Shown here piece after piece: positions 33,854 through 41,082 of a stretch of DNA of 64,000 nt (its first letter is position 1; each line of letters starts with the position of its first letter). The stretch spans positions 2,170,001 through 2,234,000 of the forward strand of contig JACJYL010000001.1 in the NCBI GenBank assembly GCA_020636105.1. The letters run 5' to 3'. Source of the stretch: Lewinellaceae bacterium (lineage in GTDB: Bacteria > Bacteroidota > Bacteroidia > Chitinophagales > Saprospiraceae). The notes under the pieces were generated by a model, which was not told the origin of the DNA, made no database searches, and saw only the letters and a list, made by a program, of their open reading frames with translations. The position numbers and the translations under genes are program-made.

Positions 33854-34807
33854 ATGATGAGAATAATAGCCTTAGGCTTCTTTTTAACGCTCCTGGCAGC
33901 CTGCCACACCACCCGATCCCTGAATTTTGAATCCATGGAATCCATCCAGCCGTTGCAGGAAACGGAAAGATTGATCACCACCTTAGCTTCTGATGAAATG
34001 CAGGGGCGTAACGTGGGCACGGCAGGCATAGAAAAAGCAGCGGTATTTATAGAAACTTATCTGCGGGAAGCTGGTGTGAATCCTTTTTTTGGCGAAACCT
34101 TTCGGGATGAATTTACCTCCGGATCAACCCTGACAAACAATATTGTAGGGATAATCCCGGGAACCGATAAATCCATTGAAAAAGAATACATTCTGATCGG
34201 TGCCCATTATGACCACCTCGGCATGATCGACAATTCAGAGGATATGGTGTACAACGGGGCCAATGACAACGCCAGCGGCGTCACGGCCGTATTGCAAATG
34301 GCTACCGCCGCCGCAAAATTTACCCCCAGGAGGAGTATCCTCATCGCACTGTTCTCTGCCGAAGAAAAAGGCATCCAAGGATCTGCCCACCTGGCGGAAA
34401 AACTGGAACGGGAAGGGATAAAACCACTTTGTGTCATCAATATGGAAATGGTAGGCAAAACGCTGACCGATCAGCCGGGTAAAGTTTATATGACAGGTTA
34501 TAAAAAATCGAATATGGCTCAAGAACTGAATGATCTTGCCGGGGATGAATTTGTCCGATTCCTGGAGTCAGAAAGCAGATACGCCTTGTTTTACCGCTCC
34601 GACAATTTTCCTTTTTTTAAAAAAATGAATATCCCCTCCCACACCTTTAGCTCCTTTGATTTCACCAATTATAAATATTACCATCAGCCTGGAGACGAAG
34701 TAGAGCAGCTGGACTTACCCAATATGAACAACATCATCCATAAAATGACCTTTGCCCTTTTAAAACTGGCCAATGAGGATCAACCCGGCATTCAATTGAA
34801 CGATTAA
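33854..34807 (+). CDS. M28 family metallopeptidase, lipoprotein
   Basis: 317 residues. Lipoprotein signal MMRIIALGFFLTLLAAC (lipobox LLAAC). M28 aminopeptidase-like motifs: first Zn His in IGAHYDHLG, bridging Asp in NGANDNASG, catalytic Glu in FSAEEKGIQGS, a ligand position in INMEMVGK (Glu where NxDM is usual), and the last His in YYHQPGDE. Likely a periplasmic or outer-membrane-anchored peptidase. Only 12 bp from the gene upstream, so it may be co-transcribed, although one product is cytosolic and the other exported. Confidence 0.88.
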   Translation: MMRIIALGFFLTLLAACHTTRSLNFESMESIQPLQETERLITTLASDEMQGRNVGTAGIEKAAVFIETYLREAGVNPFFGETFRDEFTSGSTLTNNIVGIIPGTDKSIEKEYILIGAHYDHLGMIDNSEDMVYNGANDNASGVTAVLQMATAAAKFTPRRSILIALFSAEEKGIQGSAHLAEKLEREGIKPLCVINMEMVGKTLTDQPGKVYMTGYKKSNMAQELNDLAGDEFVRFLESESRYALFYRSDNFPFFKKMNIPSHTFSSFDFTNYKYYHQPGDEVEQLDLPNMNNIIHKMTFALLKLANEDQPGIQLND

Positions 34808-35183
34808 AACGATAAGCATACTACAACCACATAGCCACATAGTTCATAAAGTCATTTGCCCCAACGACAAACCAGTAACCAGTAACCAGCACAAACACCA
34901 CATAGGCATATAGCACACAAAGCCATTTCCCTCAACAAGTAACCAGTAACCAGTAACCAGCAACAAGCAACGAGTAACCAGACACCACATAGCCACATAG
35001 TTCATAAAGTCATTTGCCCAAAGAACAATGCAACGCTCCTTTATTCAAGTTTCCCCCAACGAGAAACCAGTAACCAGTAACCAGCAACGAGTAACCAGTA
35101 ACCAGCAACCAGACACCACATAGCCACATAGTTCATAAAGTCATTTGCCCAAGAACAATGCAACGATCCTTTATTCAAGTTTC
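34808..35183. repeat. repeat cluster: AACCAGT heptamers and a 75-bp direct repeat
   Basis: No gene. Two kinds of repeat alternate. First, tandem 7-base units of the AACCAGT / AACCAGC / AACAAGC / AACGAGT type (34870-34890, 34938-34980, 35058-35111). Second, a longer unit starting CACATAGCCACATAGTTCAT and running through AAAGTCATTTGCCC; its two fullest copies (about 34983-35053 and 35114-35183) also share GAACAATGCAACG and CCTTTATTCAAGTTTC. The second copy is cut at its end by the IS3 element. Confidence 0.85.
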
Positions 35184-35210
35184 TGTCATTGCCTAAAATA
35201 GCTTGACCAA
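35184..35210 (+). repeat. left terminal inverted repeat of the IS3 element
   Basis: 27 bp beginning TGTCATTGCC and ending GCTTGACCAA; pairs with 36540-36566 at 26 of 27 positions. An orfA promoter could lie within or just after it. Confidence 0.9.
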
Positions 35211-35225
35211 AAAAGTCAACTAAAC

Positions 35226-35648
35226 ATGGCAAACAAAAATAACAAAAAGTTTCAAAAACAACCAAATAGCAATAGGACTTTCAGTGAATCCTTTAAAAGG
35301 AGCAAAGTTAAAGACCTGGTTTCAAGACGAATAAAGGTACGAGATATATGTGAGCTATATGAAGTATCACGAACAAGTGTATATAAATGGATATATTTGT
35401 ATTCTGACAGTACAAAAGAAGTAAAGACAGTAGTACAAATGGAAAGTGAAGCACAAAAGACGAAAATATTAATGCAACGATTGTCCGAATATGAACGCAT
35501 AATCGGACAAAAACAGATGACAATAGATCTCTTGGAGAAGGGGTACGAGTTTGCGAGTGAAGATCTGGGTTATGATGTAAAAAAAAAGTACGTACTCCAA
35601 CCCTGGAATGGTTCCGAAAACACCCTGACGAACACGGATATAAAATGA
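35226..35648 (+). CDS. IS3-family transposase OrfA
   Basis: 140 residues. A helix-turn-helix of the IS3 OrfA type (FKRSKVKDLVSRRIKVRDIC, then YEVSRTSVYKWIYLYS) recognises the element ends, followed by a leucine-zipper-like helix (ILMQRLSEYERIIGQKQMTI, DLLEKGYEFASEDLG). The stop overlaps the orfB start as ATGA, so orfB is probably made by translational coupling instead of the slippery-sequence frameshift usual for IS3; I see no A6G-type slip site at the junction. Confidence 0.9.
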   Translation: MANKNNKKFQKQPNSNRTFSESFKRSKVKDLVSRRIKVRDICELYEVSRTSVYKWIYLYSDSTKEVKTVVQMESEAQKTKILMQRLSEYERIIGQKQMTIDLLEKGYEFASEDLGYDVKKKYVLQPWNGSENTLTNTDIK

Positions 35649-36529
35649 AGACATTATACAGTTTATCGGGGATCAGCAAACAAGGGCATATGGATGCCCT
35701 GAAACGGGAACGAGAGCAATTATTAAAAGCTCCCCTTTACATAGGTTTTATTGAGGAGATTAGGGAGATGCATCCGGGGATGGGCCTGCGCAAGATATAT
35801 GAACAGTTCGAACCAGAAGGCATTGGACGGGATGCTTTTATAATATTAGGTTTACGCGAAGGCTATCGTTTACGGGCCTTAGAAAGTCCCTATAAGACTA
35901 CTTACAGCGATAAGGGAAGTCAATATGGTAATGTACTGATAGGAAAGAGGTTTACAAATGTCAACCAATTATGGGTTAGTGACCTTTTTTATTTTCCATT
36001 AGGGGGACAGCATTATTACGTTGTATTAATAATGGATGTTTATTCTCGACGGATCATAGGATATTCGGTTTCTGACAATATGCGGTCAGAGAATAATATT
36101 GCTGCATTAACAATGGCACTCAACCTCAGAGGCATTGATGATTATAATAATGAGTTGATTCATCATTCTGACAGAGGTTCGCAATATACGAGTACTGATT
36201 ATACGAACTTACTTAAATCCTATGGCATAAGGATCAGTATGTGTACTAACGTACTTGAAAATGCACATTGCGAGCGGGCAAATGGAACCATAAAAAATGA
36301 ATACCTCAAAAGGTGGAGTATCCAAAATTTTGGACAGTTAAAGAAACGAGTAGCCATGGCTGTTGAAAACTACAACAACCGTTTACACAATTCTTTAAAG
36401 ATGACACCAATGGTTTATGAAACATATATCAAAGACCTAAAGGAAAAAGAAAGACCCGAAATGGAAGTCTTTACAATAAACAAAATGTTAGATAATCCAA
36501 TGCAACTTGAATTACAATTTGATTTATAA
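35645..36529 (+). CDS. IS3-family transposase OrfB (DDE integrase)
   Basis: 294 residues with an HTH_21-like N-terminal part (EIREMHPGMGLRKIYEQFEP) and an RNase H-fold rve core. The acidic triad is present: Asp in LWVSDLFYFP, Asp in IHHSDRGSQYTS, Glu in NAHCERANGTIKNEYL. The C-terminal FGQLKKRVAMAVENYNNRLH and SLKMTPMVYE are typical. No frameshift or stop inside, and both ends of the element are present, so the copy may still be active. Confidence 0.95.
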   Translation: MKTLYSLSGISKQGHMDALKREREQLLKAPLYIGFIEEIREMHPGMGLRKIYEQFEPEGIGRDAFIILGLREGYRLRALESPYKTTYSDKGSQYGNVLIGKRFTNVNQLWVSDLFYFPLGGQHYYVVLIMDVYSRRIIGYSVSDNMRSENNIAALTMALNLRGIDDYNNELIHHSDRGSQYTSTDYTNLLKSYGIRISMCTNVLENAHCERANGTIKNEYLKRWSIQNFGQLKKRVAMAVENYNNRLHNSLKMTPMVYETYIKDLKEKERPEMEVFTINKMLDNPMQLELQFDL

Positions 36530-36539
36530 TTAATTAAAA

Positions 36540-36566
36540 TTGGTCAAGCTATTTTAGGCATTGACA
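36540..36566 (+). repeat. right terminal inverted repeat of the IS3 element
   Basis: Begins TTGGTCAAGC and ends AGGCATTGACA; reverse complement of the left end except one base. It starts 10 bp after the orfB stop. Confidence 0.9.
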
Positions 36567-36570
36567 TTCC

Positions 36571-36610
36571 CCCAACCAGTAACCAGTAACCAGCAACCAG
36601 CAACCAGCAA
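36571..36610. repeat. AACCAGT heptamer array, downstream part split off by the IS
   Basis: Six 7-base units AACCAGT, AACCAGT, AACCAGC, AACCAGC, AACCAGC, AAATGGT-like directly after the IS right end. They continue the cluster at 34808-35183, so the IS inserted inside one repeat block. Confidence 0.8.
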
Positions 36611-36704
36611 ATGGTCACCTAATCAGTCATAATGCGTAAAAATGATCATAAAACGAGGAAACATTCTTTTTTTTGTTTTGTTTTGTTCACAAATTAAGAA
36701 GACA

Positions 36705-37439
36705 ATGACCAAAATAGATATTCTAGCCATAGGTGTTCACCCGGACGACGTTGAATTGGGCTGTGCAGGAACGCTCCTTTCCCATATTCAAATGGGCAAA
36801 AAAGTAGGCATCCTCGATCTGACAAGAGGCGAATTAGGCACCCGGGGCAGTGCAGAGATCAGAGACCGCGAAGCCGCCGATGCGGCAAAGATGATGGGTG
36901 CCGAATTTCGCGTAAACCTTTCCATGGCAGACGGATTTTTCCAGTACAACCCCGAAAACATCAACAAAATCATTAGAGTCATCCGTTCCTGTAAACCTGA
37001 AATCGTTTTGGCCAACGCCCTCTCAGACCGTCACCCTGACCATGGGAGAGCCGCCAAACTGATAGCAGATGCCTGCTTTTTTGCAGGACTCGCCAAAATT
37101 GAAACTTTAAACGACTCCGGTATCTCCCAGGAAAAATGGCGACCAAAAGCCGTTTACCATTACATCCAGGATTTTAACCTGGCACCTGATTTTGTAGTGG
37201 ATATTTCTGATTATATGGACAAAAAGATGGAACTGGTACTGGCGTTCCGTTCCCAGTTTTTTGCACCAGAAGCCACAGAATATGAAAAGGAGGAAAGCTC
37301 TCCCATTTCAGGACAGGACTTCCTGGAATTTCTGCGCAGCAAAGCCCGTACCTACGGCCGCCATGCCGGATTTGATTACGCCGAAGGATTCAACAAATCA
37401 AGAGATATAGGCGTGCAGAACCTTTTTGACCTGGTTTGA
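36705..37439 (+). CDS. bshB1: bacillithiol biosynthesis deacetylase BshB1 (LmbE-like)
   Basis: Zn-dependent deacetylase that removes acetyl from GlcNAc-malate, the second step of bacillithiol synthesis; cytosolic. 244 residues from the ATG at 36705 (MTKIDILAIGVHPDDVELGC); a frame start at 36642 adds 21 unlikely residues. Zn ligands: His and Asp in GVHPDDVELG and His in SDRHPDHGRAA. LTRGELGTRGS and FRSQFF are typical of BshB1. The glycosyltransferase BshA and ligase BshC genes are not in the window. Confidence 0.9.
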   Translation: MTKIDILAIGVHPDDVELGCAGTLLSHIQMGKKVGILDLTRGELGTRGSAEIRDREAADAAKMMGAEFRVNLSMADGFFQYNPENINKIIRVIRSCKPEIVLANALSDRHPDHGRAAKLIADACFFAGLAKIETLNDSGISQEKWRPKAVYHYIQDFNLAPDFVVDISDYMDKKMELVLAFRSQFFAPEATEYEKEESSPISGQDFLEFLRSKARTYGRHAGFDYAEGFNKSRDIGVQNLFDLV

Positions 37440-37450
37440 GGAATGAAAAA

Positions 37451-38221
37451 TCATTCACAGGAATAACTCTTATCAAAACCAATCACACGGGTTACGACAA
37501 GCCCTGTCTGGGGCGCTCCCTCTGCTTCAGCCTTGATCGGTTTCCTGAAACCGTAAAGTTCGACATATATGCTTTTACCTTCCACGGAAACCGCATCGAG
37601 ATAGGCTTTATTCAGCCCTTCAAAAGCCCCCGATGGCTGAACGGCATAAATTTCATTCCCTTTGCAATTGGTAAAAGTGCCAATACCCAGGGAAGAAGTA
37701 TACATGCCCCCCAGTTTTGAAATAACAGATGCGCAACTCGCCTCATCCGTCAACCCAATCACTTTTGAAACCTTAAGGGAACCTTTCATTCTACCTTCTT
37801 CCTTTCCTGAATTAGGCCTCAACTCCCCTTCCACTACGATATAAACCGGTTTGCCGGCTTCCTCCCCTACCAGCTTGAGGTAGGCTTTTTCCAGGTCGAT
37901 AAAAGCCCCTTCCATCACCACGGAATACCGGCTACCCGTACTGCAATTGATGAAATAAGCCGCGTCAGCCATATAGGCGAAATCACCTGAAAAAACATTG
38001 TCGCTTTTATCTTCCAGCCTCATGATGGAACGCTTAACCTCGGGTCTTTGACCCTCTGTATTGATCTCCGAATTTCGTGGCTCCTGCATCTGCTGAACTT
38101 TCGCCTGGGTAGAATCTACCACACCCGCCGCTGTTTCCCCTTCCACCGCATTTTGATTATTGGAACAAGCCGTCATCCATCCAACGAGCATTACGATTAA
38201 TAATAAATTTAATTTTTGCAT
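37451..38221 (-). CDS. lipoprotein with two NlpE-like OB-type repeats
   Basis: 256 residues. Lipobox in LVGWMTACSNN (Cys at about 19), then an Ala/Glu linker. Two similar domains follow. The first, near 85-150, has FINCSTGSRYSVVMEGAFID, LEKAYLKL and KPVYIVVEGELRP; the second, near 170-250, has FTNCKGNEIYAVQPSGAFEG, LNKAYLDA and KSIYVELYGFRKP. The pattern C-TG...Y.V...G....LE.AYL is like the OB domain of NlpE and related envelope-stress/copper lipoproteins. The gene converges on bshB1 with an 11-bp gap. Function inferred only by resemblance. Confidence 0.7.
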   Translation of the reverse strand: MQKLNLLLIVMLVGWMTACSNNQNAVEGETAAGVVDSTQAKVQQMQEPRNSEINTEGQRPEVKRSIMRLEDKSDNVFSGDFAYMADAAYFINCSTGSRYSVVMEGAFIDLEKAYLKLVGEEAGKPVYIVVEGELRPNSGKEEGRMKGSLKVSKVIGLTDEASCASVISKLGGMYTSSLGIGTFTNCKGNEIYAVQPSGAFEGLNKAYLDAVSVEGKSIYVELYGFRKPIKAEAEGAPQTGLVVTRVIGFDKSYSCE

Positions 38222-38316
38222 GAATTTGTTTTTTACCGGGTCTCAAATCGAAATTTTTCATCGAAAAACAGGAAATACTCCCGACAATAACTCCTTTATC
38301 CCCGGAGGATTTTCCA

Positions 38317-38383
38317 CTTTAGCCTTTAATCTTTAGCCTTTAATCTTTAGCCTTTAATCTTTAGCCTTTAATCTTTAGCCTTT
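38317..38383. repeat. heptanucleotide tandem array (CTTTAGC-CTTTAAT)
   Basis: Nine consecutive 7-base units in which CTTTAGC and CTTTAAT strictly alternate, so the array can also be read as a 14-bp repeat in about 4.5 copies. It runs right up to the fabG stop codon. The same unit appears, less perfect, before the uridine kinase stop at 10705-10740. Confidence 0.9.
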
Positions 38384-39130
38384 TTACGTATTCAGCCCCC
38401 CGCAAACACTGAGAGTCTGCCCTGAAATATAAGTCCCCATATCGCTCCCCAGGAAAACACATACATCAGCGATCTCTCCCGCTTTTCCAAGGCGTTTTAA
38501 AGCAATATTGGACAAATAAGCCTCTTTGGTCTTCTCATCCAGTTCGTCCGTCATGTCCGTTTCGATAAACCCGGGAGCCACCACGTTACAGCGGATATTC
38601 CTCGAGCCCATTTCCAGTGCGATGGATTTACTAAAACCGATGATCCCGGCTTTGGACGCCGCATAATTTGCCTGCCCCGCATTTCCGGTAATCCCCACAA
38701 TGGAACTCATATTGATGATAGAACCTCCCCGGTTTTTCATCATCGGACGTATCACGTGTTTCGTCAGGTTAAAAACTGATTTCAGGTTCACCTCGATCAC
38801 CTGGTCCCACTGCTCCTCACTCATCCTCAACATCAGGGTATCCTTCGTGATCCCGGCATTGTTCACCAGGATATCAATTTTGCCAAAATCTTCAATAACC
38901 GCATTGGCCAATGCTTCGGCCTGGTCATATTTACTCGCATCAGAGCGGTAAGCTTTTACATTCACCCCCATTTCTTTGAGTTCTTCCACAATACTTTCCG
39001 CTTGCTCGGAAGAAGAAAGGTAAGTAAATGCCACTTCAGCGCCCTGTTCAGCAAATTTCCGCACAATAGCTGCTCCAATACCCCGGGAACCACCCGTCAC
39101 CAGGGCCGTTTTTCCTTTTAGTAAAGTCAT
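38384..39130 (-). CDS. fabG: 3-oxoacyl-[acyl-carrier-protein] reductase
   Basis: NADPH-dependent short-chain dehydrogenase of fatty acid elongation. 248 residues. Seen: cofactor loop VTGGSRGIGAAI at 12-23, NNAGIT near 90, active-site Ser in INMSSIVGITG near 140, the YAASK pair (Tyr/Lys) near 155, and the FabG-type ending YISGQTLSVCGGL. Many SDRs look alike, but length and motifs are all those of FabG. A TACCTTCG -7-like box lies 18 bp upstream. No other fab gene is adjacent. Confidence 0.92.
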   Translation of the reverse strand: MTLLKGKTALVTGGSRGIGAAIVRKFAEQGAEVAFTYLSSSEQAESIVEELKEMGVNVKAYRSDASKYDQAEALANAVIEDFGKIDILVNNAGITKDTLMLRMSEEQWDQVIEVNLKSVFNLTKHVIRPMMKNRGGSIINMSSIVGITGNAGQANYAASKAGIIGFSKSIALEMGSRNIRCNVVAPGFIETDMTDELDEKTKEAYLSNIALKRLGKAGEIADVCVFLGSDMGTYISGQTLSVCGGLNT

Positions 39131-39148
39131 GATGTTATTCTTTTTTTG

Positions 39149-39156
39149 CGAAGGTA
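39149..39156 (-). promoter_or_regulatory. -7-like box of fabG
   Basis: On the minus strand it reads TACCTTCG, one base from TAnnTTTG, 18 bp upstream of the fabG start. Confidence 0.4.
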
Positions 39157-39224
39157 AGGATTGTTGATTGAATAATGTGGATTGAAGATTGATAATTTTA
39201 CCCGTTCAATTACTACCGAAATTC

Positions 39225-39340
39225 AGGGGTCACCCCTGCGCTGCGCTGGTGGCCAGGCTATCCGCTACGCTCCTATCCTTTGCCCTACTCGTCCCTGCGT
39301 CGCCCTCCGCTATACGCTCCGGCCCACTTCATTCCACAAA
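39225..39340. repeat. GC-rich non-coding element between fabG and pepT
   Basis: Distinctly GC-richer than its surroundings. It starts with the small palindrome AGGGGTCACCCCT, then CTGCGCTGCGCTGGTGGCC and several CGCTACGCTCC / CGCTATACGCTCC blocks. It looks like an interspersed intergenic repeat; a second copy is not present in this window, so that is a guess. The rest of the 340-bp gap holds the pepT -7 box. Confidence 0.4.
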
Positions 39341-39394
39341 ACAAAAATCCCTCATAAAAATCCTCCTTAAACCTTTTTTTTCACCGCTTTACCT

Positions 39395-39402
39395 TATATT
39401 TG
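39395..39402 (+). promoter_or_regulatory. -7 box of pepT
   Basis: TATATTTG, exact fit to TAnnTTTG, 68 bp upstream of the pepT ATG; a T-rich tract lies where the -33 element would be. Confidence 0.45.
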
Positions 39403-39470
39403 CCTCTATCTAAAAAAATACTTTTTCTGACATTCCGGCTAAACGTACCCGGTAAAATCTATATCCACAA

Positions 39471-40721
39471 ATGAGTCTAAATATCAACTATACCGTACTC
39501 GAAAGATTCCTGAAATACGTACAAATCGACACCCAATCCGATCCGGAATCTCCCACCTGCCCTTCCACGGAAAAGCAAAAAAATCTAGGAAAAATACTCG
39601 TGGAAGAACTCCATGCGATAGGTATTTCGGACGCAGAAATGGATGAACACGGTTATATTTATGCCACCATTCCTTCCAATACGGAAAAAGAAGTTCCCGT
39701 GATCTGTTTCTGTTCTCACATGGATACCTCACCGGACAGCAGCGGCACGAATGTCAAACCCCTGATCCACAAAAATTATGACGGCTCGGATATTGTACTG
39801 CCGGATGATCCGGAGCAGGTGATCCTCTTTAAAAAGAATCCCGCACTTGCCAAACAGATCGGTAACGATATTATCACAGCCAGTGGTTTGACGCTCCTGG
39901 GCGCCGATGACAAAGCTGGGCTCGCCGAAATCATGGATGCAGCCCACCACCTCATGTCACACCCCGAAATTAAGCATGGAAAAATACGCCTGTTATTCAC
40001 CCCCGATGAAGAAATCGGACGGGGGGTGGATAAAGCGGATATGGAACGCCTTGGTGCTGAATTTGGATATACGATGGACGGGGAAGAAGCAGGTTCCATG
40101 GAAAATGAAACCTTCTCTGCGGATGCCGTGCAAATTCTAATTCACGGCGTAAGCGCCCACCCGGGTTTTGCCAAAGGCAATATGGAAAGCGCCCTCAAAA
40201 TCGCAGGCGAGATCATCGCACGCCTCCCAAAGGATCGTCTTTGCCCCGAAGCAACGGAAGACAAGGAAGGATTCATCCACCCTACCGGGATGAGCGGCTC
40301 GGTGGAGGAGGCTGAAATAAAATTCATCATCCGCGATTTTGTAGATCAAAAACTGCAAGATTACGAAGATTACCTCAGGAAAATAACCGAAGAAGTGATC
40401 AGTGGATACCCCAACGCCACCTTTGACTTTATTGTCACCGAACAGTATAGAAATATGAAGGTGATGCTCGACAAATATCCACATGTTTCCGAATATGCTA
40501 TTCAGGCCATCCGCAGAACCGGACTGACCCCGATTCTATCCAGCATTCGTGGCGGCACCGACGGCTCAAGGCTTTCCTTTATGGGATTACCCTGCCCGAA
40601 TATCTTTGCCGGCGGACATTCCTTCCACTCCAAACATGAATGGGTTGCCGTTCAGGATATGCAGAAGGCGGTGGAAACCATCGTACACCTGGCCATGATT
40701 TGGGAAGAAAACGGAAAGTAA
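39471..40721 (+). CDS. pepT: peptidase T (tripeptide aminopeptidase)
   Basis: M20B metallopeptidase that removes the N-terminal residue of tripeptides; cytosolic. 416 residues, normal length. Metal-binding and catalytic residues seen: His and Asp in FCSHMDTSPD, bridging Asp in LGADDKAGL, Glu-Glu in FTPDEEIGRGVD, Asp in YTMDGEEAGS, and the last His in FAGGHSFHSKHEW. The dimerisation insert contains LIHGVSAHPGFAKGNM, characteristic of PepT. Followed by a hairpin; single gene. Confidence 0.96.
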   Translation: MSLNINYTVLERFLKYVQIDTQSDPESPTCPSTEKQKNLGKILVEELHAIGISDAEMDEHGYIYATIPSNTEKEVPVICFCSHMDTSPDSSGTNVKPLIHKNYDGSDIVLPDDPEQVILFKKNPALAKQIGNDIITASGLTLLGADDKAGLAEIMDAAHHLMSHPEIKHGKIRLLFTPDEEIGRGVDKADMERLGAEFGYTMDGEEAGSMENETFSADAVQILIHGVSAHPGFAKGNMESALKIAGEIIARLPKDRLCPEATEDKEGFIHPTGMSGSVEEAEIKFIIRDFVDQKLQDYEDYLRKITEEVISGYPNATFDFIVTEQYRNMKVMLDKYPHVSEYAIQAIRRTGLTPILSSIRGGTDGSRLSFMGLPCPNIFAGGHSFHSKHEWVAVQDMQKAVETIVHLAMIWEENGK

Positions 40722-40755
40722 AAGACAGAGATTCTTACCAATTGAATGAAATAAA

Positions 40756-40792
40756 AATCAACCCTCGGTGCAATAGCAACCGGGGGTTGATT
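40756..40792 (+). terminator. hairpin after pepT
   Basis: AATCAACCCTCGG and CCGGGGGTTGATT pair with one mismatch around an 11-base loop, 35 bp past the pepT stop. No long T-run follows, so it may be a weak terminator. Between it and the gene at 41083 the sequence is AT-rich, with nothing callable. Confidence 0.65.
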
Positions 40793-41082
40793 CGTTATTT
40801 ACCTCAAATAAATATCCCCGAAACCCTTAAATTCCCTTAAAATTAAAGGATCTATCAGGCCCAATAAAATATTTTCAGGTGCTGATCAAGCATCATATCT
40901 AAAAAACCGGTATCTTTAAACCCTTAAAATATCTAAAAATACTTATCCCCCCTAATTTTTAGAGTTGATCCAGCTTCGACTATCTACTACCGTACTCATA
41001 TTATAACTTGATATGCTGAGTGCTCCAATTGTTTTTTGATGAGCCCTTTGTTGTTTATTGAGCTATAAAACATACTTACACA

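Larger units (their letters stand above)
35184..36566 (+). mobile_element. IS3-family insertion sequence, complete
   Basis: 1383 bp bounded by 27-bp terminal inverted repeats (35184-35210 and 36540-36566) with one mismatch, beginning TGTCATTGCCTAAAATAGC and its complement. It carries orfA and orfB. A 3-bp target duplication TTC flanks it (35181-35183 and 36567-36569), typical of IS3. The uninterrupted neighbouring repeat copy at 35041-35060 reads CAAGTTTCCCCCAAC, which is exactly what joining the two flanks with one TTC removed gives, so the ends are well defined. Confidence 0.93.

Noticed and set aside
34808..36610. CRISPR array
   Set aside because: The repeats are 7-base tandem units and a 75-bp direct repeat without regular unique spacers, and no cas genes are present.
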